A stretch of DNA of 64,000 nt from Nocardioides donggukensis (GTDB taxonomy: Bacteria > Actinomycetota > Actinomycetes > Propionibacteriales > Nocardioidaceae): positions 310,001-374,000 of the forward strand of contig NZ_JACYXZ010000003.1 in the NCBI RefSeq assembly GCF_014842875.1, written 5' to 3'. Shown here in pieces: positions 1-9,061 of the stretch (within the stretch, counting starts at the first letter, position 1; each line of letters begins with the position of its first letter). The notes beneath the pieces are model-generated. The model was not told the DNA's origin and made no database searches. It worked only from the letters and a program-made list of their open reading frames with translations. Made by a program: the position numbers and the translations under genes.

Positions 1-861
1 CGCCTCACCGGGCTTGATCGAGAGCCCCCCGGTGTCGAAGGTGATGCCCTTGCCGACCAGGACGACGTGCCCGCGGGCCCTGCGGGGCCGGTAGTCGAGC
101 CGGATCAGCCGCGGCGGCGTCGCCGAGGCCCGCCCCACGGCCAGGATCCCCCCGAAGCCCTCCTTGGTCAGGCGCTTCTCGTCCCAGACCGTGCAGGCCA
201 GTCCCGAGGCCTGCGCGACCTCGACGGCCCGGTCGGCCAGCCAGGCGGGGCTCTTGAGGTTGGACGGCGTGGCCGCCAGGGCCCGGGCCCGCCACCCGGC
301 CGCGGCGACCGCCACGGCCGCGTCGACCGTCGGCTGCCGGTCCGGCGCGCCGGCCAGCAGCACCCGGCGTACCGGCTGTGCCACCGGCCCGGACGAGCGC
401 CAGTGGAACTCGAACGAGCCCAGCGTGAGGCCGATGACGAACGCGTGCAGCCCCGAGTCGCCCGCGACCGAGGCGACGCTGCTCGCCACCAGGTCCCGGT
501 CCTTGGTGGCGCGCCCGAGCGCGGCCCCGGCCCGTCGCAGTGCGTCGTCCCCCGTGTCCCCCACCCCGACCAGCAGCACCGCGGTGACCCGGTCGTGGTC
601 CGGCACCGGATGGGTGGTGACCTCACCGGCCCGGCCGGTGGCCCGGTGCGCCTCGAGCACCGCCAGGAGGTCGAGACCGAGCTGGTCCGCGACGTCCGCG
701 GCGCCCGGTCCGACGGCAGGGGCCTCCGCCCCGTCGGCAGGGAGCACCGGCAGCGCGACCAGCACCGGGCCGGCCGCTGCCGTGAGCGGCTCCGTGGTGA
801 GGCTGAAGGTCGGAGGCGAGACCTGGGGTGGAAGGGTGGTCTGGGCGGGGTCTGGGGTCAC
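1..861 (-). CDS. pepA: Leucyl aminopeptidase (M17), C-terminus cut by window edge
   Basis: 287 codons are visible, from a GTG at 861 down to the window edge. The reading frame contains the M17 metal-binding signature VGKGITFDTGGLSIKPG just before it runs off the window, which identifies a cytosolic leucyl aminopeptidase that removes N-terminal residues using two metal ions. The preceding part matches the variable N-terminal domain of the family (residues about 1-180), followed by the start of the catalytic domain (TPSNLKSPAWLAD). The catalytic loop and C-terminal half lie outside the window. The GTG start lies 4 nt after the stop of the DUF3117 gene, so the two are probably co-transcribed. 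A purine-rich AAGGACG lies in the end of the upstream gene. Family assignment is sure; the exact start is less so. Confidence 0.9.
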   Translation of the reverse strand, partial: MTPDPAQTTLPPQVSPPTFSLTTEPLTAAAGPVLVALPVLPADGAEAPAVGPGAADVADQLGLDLLAVLEAHRATGRAGEVTTHPVPDHDRVTAVLLVGVGDTGDDALRRAGAALGRATKDRDLVASSVASVAGDSGLHAFVIGLTLGSFEFHWRSSGPVAQPVRRVLLAGAPDRQPTVDAAVAVAAAGWRARALAATPSNLKSPAWLADRAVEVAQASGLACTVWDEKRLTKEGFGGILAVGRASATPPRLIRLDYRPRRARGHVVLVGKGITFDTGGLSIKPGEA

Positions 862-865
862 CGGG

Positions 866-1033
866 TCAGCCGACGACGTCCTTGAGGGCGTCGCCGAGAG
901 CGGTTGCCTCATCGGCGTTCAGCTCCACCACGAGGCGGCCACCGCCCTCGAGCGGGACCCGCATCACGATGCCGCGTCCCTCCTTGGTGACCTCCAGCGG
1001 ACCGTCTCCCGTCCGCGGCTTCATCGCCGCCAT
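866..1033 (-). CDS. DUF3117 family protein
   Basis: A 55-aa protein beginning MAAMKPRTGDGPLEVTKEG and ending in a conserved DEATALGDALKDVVG-like tail, the hallmark of the short actinobacterial DUF3117 family. It has no signal peptide or membrane segment and should be cytosolic; its biochemical role is unknown. The ATG at 1033 is preferred over an upstream in-frame start because the family begins at this Met and an AGAGG ribosome-binding site lies upstream. The stop is 4 nt before the GTG of the leucyl aminopeptidase, indicating a two-gene transcript. Confidence 0.88.
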   Translation of the reverse strand: MAAMKPRTGDGPLEVTKEGRGIVMRVPLEGGGRLVVELNADEATALGDALKDVVG

Positions 1034-1153
1034 CCGCGCACCTCTTCCCTGTGTTGTCGCGCGCCGTCCGGCGCGTCGCACGCCGGACCATTATCCCCCA
1101 TGCCCGCGCCGTCCTGAACCGGGCCGGGTCCCGGGGCTGGCAGACTCCCTCCC

Positions 1154-1948
1154 ATGCATGCCCGGTCGGCCCTGTTCGACGTCTACGGCGACCACCTGCG
1201 CACCCGCGGCAACCGGGCTCCGGTGGCGGCCCTCGTGCGCCTGCTCGAGCCGGTGGGGATCGCCGCCCCCGCGGTGCGCACGGCCATCTCCCGGATGGTC
1301 ATCCAGGGGTGGCTGGAGTCGGTGTCGCTGCCCAGCGGTCGCGGGTACGCCGCCACGGAGCAGGCCATCCGCCGGCTCGACCGGGCCGGCGAGCGGATCT
1401 ACCGCACCGGGGAGCGGGACTGGGACGGCCGGTGGCAGCTGCTGCTGCTCGACCCGATCCGGGACCGGTCCGCCCGGACCCGGGTCCGGGCGGCGCTGGG
1501 CTGGATGGGCTACGCCGAGCTGGGCGACGGGGTCTGGGTGAGCCCGTGGCCGCAGCCGGAGCTGGACGCCCTGCTCGCCCGGGAGCAGGTGACCGCCGCC
1601 CGGGCGCTCGCGCACGACTTCGACCCGCCCGCCACGCCGGCCGCGTGCTGGGACCTGGCCCAGCTCGGCCAGGAGTACGCCGTGTGGCTGGAGGAGGTGA
1701 CCTCGGCGCCCCGGCCGGCCGCATGGGGGCAGGCCCCGGACGGCCACGACGACCCGGACCGCCGGGACTTCGCCCAACGCTTCCACCTGGTGCACGACTG
1801 GCGGATGTTCCTGTTCCGCGACCCCGGCCTGCCCGACGTACTGCTGCCCGCCGACTGGCCCGGTCGCGCGGCTGCGGCACACTTCACCGAAGAGGCCGAC
1901 CGGCTCAAGCCGGGGGCCGACCGCTTCGTCGACCGCTGCCTGTACTGA
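1154..1948 (+). CDS. PaaX-family transcriptional regulator
   Basis: A 264-aa protein with the PaaX layout: an N-terminal winged-helix domain (residues about 1-75, containing VRTAISRMVIQGWLES), a central domain with the family pattern WDGRWQLLLLD, and a C-terminal PaaX-C region (FHLVHDWRMFLFRDPGLP). Known PaaX proteins repress phenylacetate catabolism genes and are released by phenylacetyl-CoA. It is followed 30 nt later by an enoyl-CoA hydratase/isomerase gene resembling PaaG, so control of that gene is the likely job, although no other phenylacetate gene is in the window. A CAGACT box 7 nt before the ATG suggests a leaderless transcript. Confidence 0.88.
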   Translation: MHARSALFDVYGDHLRTRGNRAPVAALVRLLEPVGIAAPAVRTAISRMVIQGWLESVSLPSGRGYAATEQAIRRLDRAGERIYRTGERDWDGRWQLLLLDPIRDRSARTRVRAALGWMGYAELGDGVWVSPWPQPELDALLAREQVTAARALAHDFDPPATPAACWDLAQLGQEYAVWLEEVTSAPRPAAWGQAPDGHDDPDRRDFAQRFHLVHDWRMFLFRDPGLPDVLLPADWPGRAAAAHFTEEADRLKPGADRFVDRCLY

Positions 1949-1978
1949 CCCGTGCTGGGCACGCCGGAAGGGATCACC

Positions 1979-2782
1979 ATGAGCGAGACGACCGACCGAC
2001 CCGTGCGACTCGACGTGACCGACGGTGTCGGCACGATCACGCTGGACCGGGCCGAGGCCATGAACAGCCTCGACATCGCCACCAAGGAGGCGCTGCTCGA
2101 CGCGGTGCGCTCCGCGGCCGAGGACCCGGCCGTGCGGTGCGTGGTGCTCACCGGCACCGGCCGCTCGTTCTGCGTCGGTCAGGACCTCAAGGAGCACATC
2201 GAGCTCCTCGACTCGGGCAGCAGCGAGCAGCTCTTCACCACCGTCGAGCGGCACTACAACCCGATCGCCACGCTGCTCGCCACCATGCACAAGCCGGTGA
2301 TCGCCGCCGTCAACGGCGTCGCCGCCGGGGCCGGGGCGAGCCTGGCCTTCGCCTGCGACTTCCGGATCCTGGCCGAGGGGGCCGGGTTCAACCTGGCCTT
2401 CACCGGGGTCGCGCTCTCCTGCGACACCGGGGCGTCGTGGACCCTGCCCCGGCTGGTCGGCGGCGCCCGGGCCATGGAGCTGCTCTACTTCCCCAGCACC
2501 CTCTCGGCGCAGGAGTCCCAGGAGCTCGGACTGGCCACGCGGGTGGTCCCGGCCGAGGCCTTGGCCGACGAGGTCTCGGCGCTGGCCCGCCGGCTGGCCG
2601 ACGGGCCGACCGTCGCGTACGGCGCGATCCGGCGCTCGGTGGCGAACTCGGCCGGCTCGTCCTTCGAGGACGGGGTCGCCTTCGAGAAGGAGATGATGAC
2701 GCTCACCGGCGGCACCGAGGACCACCGGGCCGCGGTGCAGGCCTTCGTCGCCAAGGAGAAGCCGCGGTTCACCGGCCGCTGA
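1979..2782 (+). CDS. Enoyl-CoA hydratase/isomerase family protein (PaaG-like)
   Basis: A 267-aa crotonase-fold protein. Seen are the oxyanion-hole segments SFCVGQDLKEH (residues about 64-74) and AAVNGVAAGAGASLAFACDF (about 104-123), followed by the family pattern LPRLVGGARAMELLYF. The overall pattern, including an acidic residue in FTGVALSCDTGASW, resembles 2-(1,2-epoxy-1,2-dihydrophenyl)acetyl-CoA isomerase (PaaG), and the PaaX gene just upstream supports that, but general enoyl-CoA hydratase activity cannot be excluded. The ATG at 1979 is chosen because GGAAGGG lies 5-10 nt upstream; an in-frame GTG at 1952 has no such site. Cytosolic. Confidence 0.85.
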   Translation: MSETTDRPVRLDVTDGVGTITLDRAEAMNSLDIATKEALLDAVRSAAEDPAVRCVVLTGTGRSFCVGQDLKEHIELLDSGSSEQLFTTVERHYNPIATLLATMHKPVIAAVNGVAAGAGASLAFACDFRILAEGAGFNLAFTGVALSCDTGASWTLPRLVGGARAMELLYFPSTLSAQESQELGLATRVVPAEALADEVSALARRLADGPTVAYGAIRRSVANSAGSSFEDGVAFEKEMMTLTGGTEDHRAAVQAFVAKEKPRFTGR

Positions 2783-2849
2783 CGGGCCGGGGAGGGCCCG
2801 ACGGCCGGCCCGACAGGCCCGGCCCCAGTGGGTCGGCGGGAGGGTCGGC

Positions 2850-3275
2850 TCAGACGGCCGAGGTGAGGTAGGCCCAGGTGAACACGGCCACCCCGACCAG
2901 CATGCCGACGTGGGCCAGAACCGAGAGCCCCGGCCCCTCGCTCCACTCGTCGAGCACGGCGTCGGCCGAGTGCCGGCCCCGCGAGGGCAGCCACCGGACC
3001 AGGATCATCAGCCCGGCGATCGCGGTGATCCAGAAGAACGCCAGCCCGGCGACCCCGATGAGCGAGTTGCCCTCGCCCTCCCCGATGCCGGTGACCAGGA
3101 ACGCCGTCCACGTCATCAGTGCGGAGAGCCCCATGACCGTGTGCGTGTTCAGCAGCACCGGGGAGATCTGCAGCCGGCCGGCTCCGGCCCGGTCACCCCC
3201 GAGGCGGATCCGGGTGAGGACCACGACGACGCCGGCCAGGGCGGTCAGGACGTAGACGATCCACTGAAGGGTCAC
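2850..3275 (-). CDS. Four-helix integral membrane protein, unknown function
   Basis: 141 aa with four predicted membrane helices: WIVYVLTALAGVVVVLT at the N-terminus, then about residues 45-63, 72-95 and 120-138. A charged loop (SRGRHSADAVLDEWSEGPG) separates helices three and four. I do not recognise a named family with confidence. It lies 14 nt downstream of the DivIVA-domain gene on the same strand, so the two may be co-transcribed with the LOG-like and dapE genes upstream. Convergent to the enoyl-CoA hydratase gene. Confidence 0.72.
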   Translation of the reverse strand: MTLQWIVYVLTALAGVVVVLTRIRLGGDRAGAGRLQISPVLLNTHTVMGLSALMTWTAFLVTGIGEGEGNSLIGVAGLAFFWITAIAGLMILVRWLPSRGRHSADAVLDEWSEGPGLSVLAHVGMLVGVAVFTWAYLTSAV

Positions 3276-3289
3276 GCGTCGAGTCTGCC

Positions 3290-3685
3290 CTAAATCTCGC
3301 GCCGGTCGCCATCGGCCGCGCCGTCCGGCGGTGCGGTGCCTTCCGGGGCCCGGTCCGGCGTGTCCGGCGCGGAATCAGGCCCGGGATCGGCCGGCCCCGA
3401 GTGGCCCGCCTGCCCCGCCCGCTCCGTCTCCTCCGTCTGCTCCGCCTGCTCCAGCTGGGTGGCCAGCCGGGCGAGCAGCGCGTCGACCTCCGCCATCCGG
3501 TAGCCGCGCACCGCCAGCGGGAACCGGACCCGCCGCAGGTCCTCGCCGCGCACGGCCCCGTCCACGGGCACGCCGGCGTCGGGCCGGTCGTCGTACACCC
3601 GGGCCATCGGGGAGCCGTAGCCGGAGGCCACCAGCGCGATGCCGCCCATCGCCAGCACGATGAGCATCGCGAACACCCACATCAT
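3290..3685 (-). CDS. DivIVA-domain small membrane protein
   Basis: 131 aa. An N-terminal membrane helix (WVFAMLIVLAMGGIALVASG) is followed by a short DivIVA-like segment (VRFPLAVRGYRMAEVDALLARLATQLEQ) and an acidic, Pro- and Ala-rich disordered tail. DivIVA proteins organise polar growth and division in actinobacteria, and short single-helix members like this are widespread and uncharacterised. The start is one of two adjacent ATGs (3685 or 3682), placed 7 nt after the stop of the LOG-like gene; the longer reading frame upstream is in the wrong phase with that gene and has no family similarity. Confidence 0.8.
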   Translation of the reverse strand: MMWVFAMLIVLAMGGIALVASGYGSPMARVYDDRPDAGVPVDGAVRGEDLRRVRFPLAVRGYRMAEVDALLARLATQLEQAEQTEETERAGQAGHSGPADPGPDSAPDTPDRAPEGTAPPDGAADGDRREI

Positions 3686-3692
3686 CGGGGGC

Positions 3693-4520
3693 TCACTCCG
3701 GCTGCTCCGCGACGTCCGCCGTGGGGCCGCGTCCCCGGCGGGCCTCGACCATGAGGGACACGGCCAGGTCCACGTCGTCGGTGAGCGTGAGCAGGTCCAG
3801 GTCGCCGGCCGAGATCTTGCCCTGCTCGAGCACCACGTCGCGCAGCCAGGCCAGCAGCCCGCTCCAGTAGTCCACCCCGAGGAGGACCACCGGGAACGAG
3901 GTGACCTTCTGGGTCTGCACCAGCGTGAGCGCCTCGAAGAGCTCGTCGAACGTCCCCAGACCACCGGGCAGCACGACGAAGCCCTGGGCGTACTTGACGA
4001 ACATGGTCTTGCGGGCGAAGAAGTAGCGGAAGTTGATCCCCCGGTCGACCCACGGGTTCAGCCCGGTCTCGAAGGGCAGCTCGATGCCCAGGCCGACACT
4101 GATCCCGCCGGCCTCGGAGGCGCCCTTGTTCGCGGCCTCCATGGCCCCCGGCCCGCCTCCGGTGATCACCGCGAAGCCGGCCTCGGCCAGCCCCGCGCCC
4201 ACCCGCTCGGCGACGTCGTACGCCGGGTCGTCGGCGCGGGTGCGCGCCGACCCGAACACGCCGACCGCCGGCCCGAGCTCGGCCAGCGCCCCGAACCCCT
4301 CCACGAACTCGGACTGGATCCGGAGCACCCGCCACGGGTCGGTGTGCACCCAGTCGCTGGGCCCACGGGAGTCGAGCAGCCGCTGGTCGGTGGTGCCGCT
4401 GTCGACCTGGGAGCGGCGCATCACCTCGGGGCCCCGATGCTTGTCGCCGGGCTTGTCGCCGGGCTTGTCCCCGGGCTTGTCACCGGGCCGGTCGGGGCGC
4501 CCCCCGCGCAGCCGGGTCAC
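3693..4520 (-). CDS. LOG-like Rossmann-fold protein (TIGR00730 family)
   Basis: 275 aa with the lysine-decarboxylase-like/LOG signature GGGPGAMEAANKGA and PGGLGTFDELFEALTLVQT, the nucleotide-binding and catalytic motifs of phosphoribohydrolases that release free cytokinin-type bases. The segment TTDQRLLDSRGPSDWVHTDP is the extension typical of the actinobacterial long form, which usually sits next to dapE as here. The physiological substrate in these bacteria is unsettled. The GTG start at 4520 overlaps the dapE stop (GTGA), giving translational coupling. The first 25 residues contain four tandem PGDK units, which are probably a flexible tail. Confidence 0.87.
   Translation of the reverse strand: MTRLRGGRPDRPGDKPGDKPGDKPGDKHRGPEVMRRSQVDSGTTDQRLLDSRGPSDWVHTDPWRVLRIQSEFVEGFGALAELGPAVGVFGSARTRADDPAYDVAERVGAGLAEAGFAVITGGGPGAMEAANKGASEAGGISVGLGIELPFETGLNPWVDRGINFRYFFARKTMFVKYAQGFVVLPGGLGTFDELFEALTLVQTQKVTSFPVVLLGVDYWSGLLAWLRDVVLEQGKISAGDLDLLTLTDDVDLAVSLMVEARRGRGPTADVAEQPE
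4441..4488. repeat. 12-bp tandem repeat, four copies, coding PGDK
   Basis: Four in-phase copies of a 12-bp unit (TTGTCGCCGGGC on the plus strand, with single substitutions in copies 3 and 4) lie at the 5' end of the LOG-like gene. Because the period is a multiple of three, copy-number changes would only lengthen or shorten the PGDK tail. Confidence 0.85.
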
Positions 4521-5581
4521 CGGCCCTCCCCCAGCCACTCCCGCAGCTGCTGCTCGCAGCGCTCGATGTCGGCGATCGGCACGTGCTCCTCCTGCTTGTG
4601 CGCCAGCAACGGGTCGCCCGGGCCGTAGTTGACCGCGGGCACCCCGAGTGCGCTGAAGCGGGCGACGTCGGTCCAGCCGAACTTCGGGTTGGCCGCTCCG
4701 CCGACCGCCGCCAGGAAGGCGGCGGCCGCGGGCACCGCCAGCCCGGGCAGCGCGCCCGGGGCGGTGTCGGTGATCTCGATGTCCCACCCGGCGAAGAACT
4801 CGCGGAGAAACGCCTCGGCGTCCTGCTCGCTGCGGTCCGGGGCGAACCGGTAGTTGACCTCGACCACGCACTCGTCCGGGATCACGTTGCCGGCGACACC
4901 GCCGCGGATGAAGACCGCGTTCAGACCCTCGTGGTACTCCAGCCCGTCGATGACCGGGCGCCGCGGCTGGTAGTCGGCCAGCCTGGCCAGGATCGGCGCG
5001 GCTCCGTGGATCGCGTTCTCGCCCTTCCAGCTCCGGGCGCTGTGGGCCCGCTCCCCGGTCGTCCGCACATCGACCCGCATCGTCCCCTGGCAGCCGGCCT
5101 CGACGCCGGCGTTGGAGGGCTCCATGAGGATCGCGAAGTCCGCCTGCAGCAGCTCGGGCCGGCTCTGGCCGAGCTTGAACAGCCCGTTGTGCTCGGCCTC
5201 GATCTCCTCGGCCTCGTAGAACACGTAGGTCACGTCCACCCCCGGCTCGGGCAGCGAGGCCGCCAGCTTGAGGGCGACCGCCACCCCGCCCTTCATGTCG
5301 CAGGTGCCGAGGCCGTGCAGCAGGCCCCCCTCGCGGCGGGCCGGGAGGTTGTCGTTGACCGGGACGGTGTCGAGGTGGCCGGCGATGACCACCCGCTGGT
5401 CACGGCCGAGCTCGGTACGGGCCACGACGGTGTTCAGGTGCCGGGTGACGGCCAGGTGCGGCAGCTCGCGCAGGGCCTCCTCCACCGCGTCGGCGATCTC
5501 CCGCTCGTTCAGGCTGACCGACTCGATGTCGACCAGGTGCTGGGTGAGGTCGACGGTGTCCACGGTGAGGTCCAGGCGCAT
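4517..5581 (-). CDS. dapE: Succinyl-diaminopimelate desuccinylase
   Basis: 354 aa, M20-family metallohydrolase that converts N-succinyl-LL-diaminopimelate to LL-diaminopimelate in the succinylase branch of lysine and peptidoglycan precursor synthesis. Visible metal and catalytic motifs are AGHLDTVP, GTCDMKGGVA, the YEAEEIEAE glutamate pair and the C-terminal AHKQEEHV histidine. The dimerisation domain (RTTGERAHSARSWKGENAIH) sits in the middle. Length fits the actinobacterial DapE family. It is coupled by a 4-nt overlap to the LOG-like gene downstream, and dapD lies nearby on the other side of ileS. Confidence 0.93.
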   Translation of the reverse strand: MRLDLTVDTVDLTQHLVDIESVSLNEREIADAVEEALRELPHLAVTRHLNTVVARTELGRDQRVVIAGHLDTVPVNDNLPARREGGLLHGLGTCDMKGGVAVALKLAASLPEPGVDVTYVFYEAEEIEAEHNGLFKLGQSRPELLQADFAILMEPSNAGVEAGCQGTMRVDVRTTGERAHSARSWKGENAIHGAAPILARLADYQPRRPVIDGLEYHEGLNAVFIRGGVAGNVIPDECVVEVNYRFAPDRSEQDAEAFLREFFAGWDIEITDTAPGALPGLAVPAAAAFLAAVGGAANPKFGWTDVARFSALGVPAVNYGPGDPLLAHKQEEHVPIADIERCEQQLREWLGEGR

Positions 5582-5602
5582 GCCGTCATCCTTCCATCCG
5601 CC

Positions 5603-5648
5603 GACCCGTCGCTTGTGTCGACCTCAGGCACGACACAAGCGACGGGTC
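5603..5648. terminator. Perfect 18-bp inverted repeat after ileS (terminator or REP-like)
   Basis: Two perfectly complementary 18-bp arms (5603-5620 and 5631-5648; left arm GACCCGTCGCTTGTGTCG) are separated by a 10-nt loop. The hairpin lies just beyond the ileS stop and before dapE, so it could end ileS transcription. There is no T-run, as is usual in high-GC actinobacteria. A near-copy of the right arm lies inside the last codons of ileS (5664-5686), which suggests a mobile REP-like unit rather than only a terminator. Confidence 0.75.
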
Positions 5649-5653
5649 GAGGG

Positions 5654-8600
5654 TCAGTCGGTCGACACGAGCGACGGGTCGGGGGTGACGGTGACCTCGA
5701 GCTCGGCGGCGGGCTCGAGGGTGAACGACGTCGCCAGGGTCTCCGTCGCGATCAGCGACTCGTGGGTCCGCGCGGCGGCCAGCACGTCCTCGCCGCCGGC
5801 GACGGTCAGCGCGATCCGGTCCGAGACCTCCAGGCCGGCGTCGCGCCGGGCCTGCTGCACGGTGCGGACCAGGTCGCGGGCCAGCCCCTCGGCGGCCAGC
5901 TCCGGCGTCACCACGGTGTCCAGCACGACGAAGCCGCCGCCCGGCAGCATGCCGGTCGCCGACCCCTCGCCTCCTCCGGCCACCGTCTCGAGGCTGAACT
6001 CGCCCTCGACCAGGGTCAGCCCGCCGGCGGTGACCGTGCCGTCCTCGGCGACCGACCAGTCACCGGACTTCGAGCCCTTGATCGCCTGCTGCACCTCGCG
6101 GCCCAGGCGCGGACCGGCGGCGCGGGCGTTGACGGTCAGCCGCTGCTCCACGCCGTACGCCGCCGCCTCGGGGTCGGCGGCGTCGAGGAGCCGGACGCCC
6201 TTGACGTTGACCTCGTCGGCGACGATCCCCTCGAAGCCGACCAGCCGGCTCGGGTCGGCCACGACCACGGTGAGCGACGACAGCGGCAGCCGGTTGCGCA
6301 GCCCGGCGGCCTTGCGCAGCCCGGACGTGGCCGAGCAGACCTCGCGGACGACGTCCATGGCGGCCACCAGTGCCGCGTCCTCGGGCAGGTCCTCGGCCGC
6401 CGGCCAGTCGGTCAGGTGCACCGACCGCTCGCCGGTCAGCCCCCGCCAGACCTCCTCGGTGGTCAGCGGCAGCAGCGGCGCGGTGAGCCGGCAGACCACC
6501 TCGAGCGTGGTGTGCAGCGTGTCGAAGGCACCGGTGTCGACGGTGCCGCCGGTGGACCAGAACCGCTCGCGGGAGCGCCGGATGTACCAGTTCGTCAGCA
6601 CGTCGAGGAACGCCCTGGTGGAGTCGCAGGCGCCGGCGACGTCGTAGGCGTCGAGCTGCTCGGTCATCTGCGCGGTGAAGTCGCGCAGCTTCGCCAGCAG
6701 GTAGCGGTCCAGCGGGTCGGTCGCGTCGGTGCGCCACCGGGCGTCGTACCCAGCCCCGTCCCCCTGCCCGTCCCCTGCGCCGGCCGCGTTGGCGTAGAGC
6801 GAGAGGAAGTACCAGCTGTTCCAGAGCGGGATCAGCACCTGGCGCACCGAGTCCCGCACGCCCTGCTCGGTGACGACCAGGTTGCCCCCGCGCAGGATCG
6901 GCGAGGACATGAGGAACCAGCGCATCGCGTCCGCGCCGTCCCGGTCGAAGACCTCGCGCACGTCGGGGTAGTTGCGCAGCGACTTGCTCATCTTGTTGCC
7001 GTCCGAGCCGAGCACGATGCCGTGGCTGATGCAGGAGCTGAACGCCGGCCGGTCGAACAGCGCCGTGGCGAGCACGTGCAGCGTGTAGAACCAGCCGCGG
7101 GTCTGCCCGATGTACTCCACGATGAAGTCGCCCGGGAAGTGGTGGTCGAACCAGTCGGCGTTCTCGAACGGGTGGTGCACCTGGGCGAACGACATCGATC
7201 CGGAGTCGAACCAGACGTCGAGCACGTCCGGCACCCGACGCATCATCGACTGCCCCTCCTCCGGCGAGCGGGGGTCGTCCGGGTTCGGTCGGACCAGGTC
7301 GTCGACGTAGGGGCGGTGCAGGTCGGTGACCGCGACCCCGAAGTCGCGCTCCAGGTCGGCGAACGAGCCGTACACGTCCAGTCGCGGGTACGCCGGGTCG
7401 TCGCTCTTCCACACCGGCACCGGGGAGCCCCAGAACCGGTTGCGGGTGATCGACCAGTCGCGGGCGTTCTCCAGCCACCGGCCGAACTGGCCGTGCTTGA
7501 TGTGCTCGGGCACCCACCGGATCTGCTCGTTCAGCTCGAGCATCCGCTCCTTGAACGCGGTCACCTCGACGAACCAGGACGAGACCCCCTTGTAGATCAG
7601 GGGCTCCCGGCACCGCCAGCAGTGCGGGTAGGAGTGGTCGTAGGACTCCCGGCGCAGCAGCACGGTGCCCGGGGTGACCGAGCCGTGGTCTCGAGACGGG
7701 CGCTGCGCGCCCTCCTCGACCACCGGATCGGGCTGCGCGCCCTCCTCGACCACCGGATCGGGCTGCGCGCCCTCCTCGACCACCGGATCGGGCTGCGCGC
7801 CCTCCTCGACCACCGGATCGGCCCGGGTGGCGGCCTTGAGGTGGTCGATGATCGCCAGGTTGGCGTCGAAGACCAGCATCCCGGCGTAGTCGTCGACCGG
7901 GTGGGTGAACCGGCCGTCCTTGCCGACCGGCATCACCGGCTCGATCCCCTCCCGGTCGGTGACGACCTTGTCGTCCTCACCGAACGCGCCCGCCGTGTGC
8001 ACCAGCCCGGTGCCGTCGGTGGTGGTGACGAACTCGGCGGTGACGATCCGGAAGGCCCGGTCGTGACCGAGGTAGTAGGCGAACGGCGGGGTGTAGGAGC
8101 GCCCCGCCAGCTCGGCGCCGGTCAGCCGCCGCACGACCGTGGGCTGCTCGCCCAGCTCGCGGGCGTACGCCGCCAGCCTGGCCTCCGCGACGACGTACCG
8201 CTCGGTGCGCCCGCCCTCGTCCGGCCCGACGCCGGGCGCCGCGGCCTCCACGACGACGTAGTCGATGTCCTCGCCGACCATGACCGCGAGGTTCGAGGGC
8301 AGCGTCCACGGGGTGGTGGTCCAGACCAGCGCCAGCGAGCCGGCCAGCTCGTCGTCGCCCTCGATCCGGCAGCCGACCGTGACCGCGGGGTCCTGGCGGT
8401 TCTGGTAGACCTCGTCGTCCATCCGCAGCTCGTGGTTCGACAGCGGCGTCTCGTCGTTCCAGCAGTACGGCAGCACCCGGAAGCCCTCGTAGACCAGGCC
8501 CTTGTCGTGCAGCCGCTTGAAGGCCCAGATGACCGACTCCATGTAGTCGGGGTTCATCGTCCGGTAGTCGTTGTCGAAGTCCACCCAGCGGGCCTGGCGG

Positions 8601-9046
8601 GTGACGTAGTCGCGCCACTCGCCGGTGTACTTCATCACCGATGCCCGGCAGGCCTCGTTGAACGCCTCGATGCCCATCTCGAGGATCTCGTCGGTCGTCT
8701 TGATGCCGTTCAGGCGCATCGCCTCGAGCTCGGCGGGCAGGCCGTGGGTGTCCCACCCGAAGCGACGCTCGACCCTCCGGCCGCGCATCGTCTGGTAGCG
8801 CGGGATCAGGTCCTTGACGTACCCGGTCAGCAGGTGCCCGTAGTGCGGCAGCCCGTTCGCGAACGGCGGCCCGTCGTAGAAGACGAACTCGTTGTCGCCG
8901 TCCCGGCCCGGGTCGCGCTGCTCGACGCTGGCCTCGAAGGTGCCGTCCGCCGCCCAGTAGGCGAGCACGGCCTCCTCGATCACGGGGAACGCGGGCGTGG
9001 CGGGCACGCCGGTGGCGTCGGTGTGGGAGACCTTCGGGTAGGCCAT
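5654..9046 (-). CDS. ileS: Isoleucyl-tRNA synthetase with repeat insertion
   Basis: 1130 aa, class I aminoacyl-tRNA synthetase that charges tRNA-Ile. The HIGH-type motif is HYGH at residues 68-71, KMSKS lies near residue 685 ([11 protein letters not shown]), and the CP1 editing region with [20 protein letters not shown] is present. The ATG at 9046 has an AGGAG site 8 nt upstream and begins [10 protein letters not shown]; a longer open frame upstream runs through the T-box leader and is not coding. Odd features: about residues 409-454, inside the CP1 domain, consist of four tandem [10 protein letters not shown] units plus a tail encoded by a REP-like palindrome; and the last codons (SLVSTD) are encoded by a near-copy of the arm of the downstream inverted repeat. 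Regulated by the T-box leader. Confidence 0.95.
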   Translation of the reverse strand: MAYPKVSHTDATGVPATPAFPVIEEAVLAYWAADGTFEASVEQRDPGRDGDNEFVFYDGPPFANGLPHYGHLLTGYVKDLIPRYQTMRGRRVERRFGWDTHGLPAELEAMRLNGIKTTDEILEMGIEAFNEACRASVMKYTGEWRDYVTRQARWVDFDNDYRTMNPDYMESVIWAFKRLHDKGLVYEGFRVLPYCWNDETPLSNHELRMDDEVYQNRQDPAVTVGCRIEGDDELAGSLALVWTTTPWTLPSNLAVMVGEDIDYVVVEAAAPGVGPDEGGRTERYVVAEARLAAYARELGEQPTVVRRLTGAELAGRSYTPPFAYYLGHDRAFRIVTAEFVTTTDGTGLVHTAGAFGEDDKVVTDREGIEPVMPVGKDGRFTHPVDDYAGMLVFDANLAIIDHLKAATRADPVVEEGAQPDPVVEEGAQPDPVVEEGAQPDPVVEEGAQRPSRDHGSVTPGTVLLRRESYDHSYPHCWRCREPLIYKGVSSWFVEVTAFKERMLELNEQIRWVPEHIKHGQFGRWLENARDWSITRNRFWGSPVPVWKSDDPAYPRLDVYGSFADLERDFGVAVTDLHRPYVDDLVRPNPDDPRSPEEGQSMMRRVPDVLDVWFDSGSMSFAQVHHPFENADWFDHHFPGDFIVEYIGQTRGWFYTLHVLATALFDRPAFSSCISHGIVLGSDGNKMSKSLRNYPDVREVFDRDGADAMRWFLMSSPILRGGNLVVTEQGVRDSVRQVLIPLWNSWYFLSLYANAAGAGDGQGDGAGYDARWRTDATDPLDRYLLAKLRDFTAQMTEQLDAYDVAGACDSTRAFLDVLTNWYIRRSRERFWSTGGTVDTGAFDTLHTTLEVVCRLTAPLLPLTTEEVWRGLTGERSVHLTDWPAAEDLPEDAALVAAMDVVREVCSATSGLRKAAGLRNRLPLSSLTVVVADPSRLVGFEGIVADEVNVKGVRLLDAADPEAAAYGVEQRLTVNARAAGPRLGREVQQAIKGSKSGDWSVAEDGTVTAGGLTLVEGEFSLETVAGGGEGSATGMLPGGGFVVLDTVVTPELAAEGLARDLVRTVQQARRDAGLEVSDRIALTVAGGEDVLAAARTHESLIATETLATSFTLEPAAELEVTVTPDPSLVSTD
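7685..7820. repeat. REP-like palindrome and 30-bp tandem repeat inside ileS
   Basis: A period-30 tandem repeat (unit starts CTGCGCGCCCTCCTCGACCA) runs from 7703 to 7820 in about 3.9 nearly identical copies. Its first copy overlaps an imperfect palindrome at 7685-7723 whose nested arms are GTGGTC/GACCAC, GAG/CTC and GGGCGC/GCGCCC. The whole block is in frame within ileS and replaces what is a short loop in other isoleucyl-tRNA synthetases. The palindrome resembles dispersed short elements I associate with Nocardioides genomes, an association made from memory and not checked here. Confidence 0.85.
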
Positions 9047-9061
9047 GGGTGACTCTCCTGC

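Noticed and set aside
7703..7820. The 30-bp array as a CRISPR
   Set aside because: Copies are directly adjacent without spacers and lie in frame within ileS.
4583..9052. Plus-strand open frame of 1489 codons antisense to ileS
   Set aside because: It is the mirror of the ileS codon bias; it has no domain signature and ileS is certain on the other strand.
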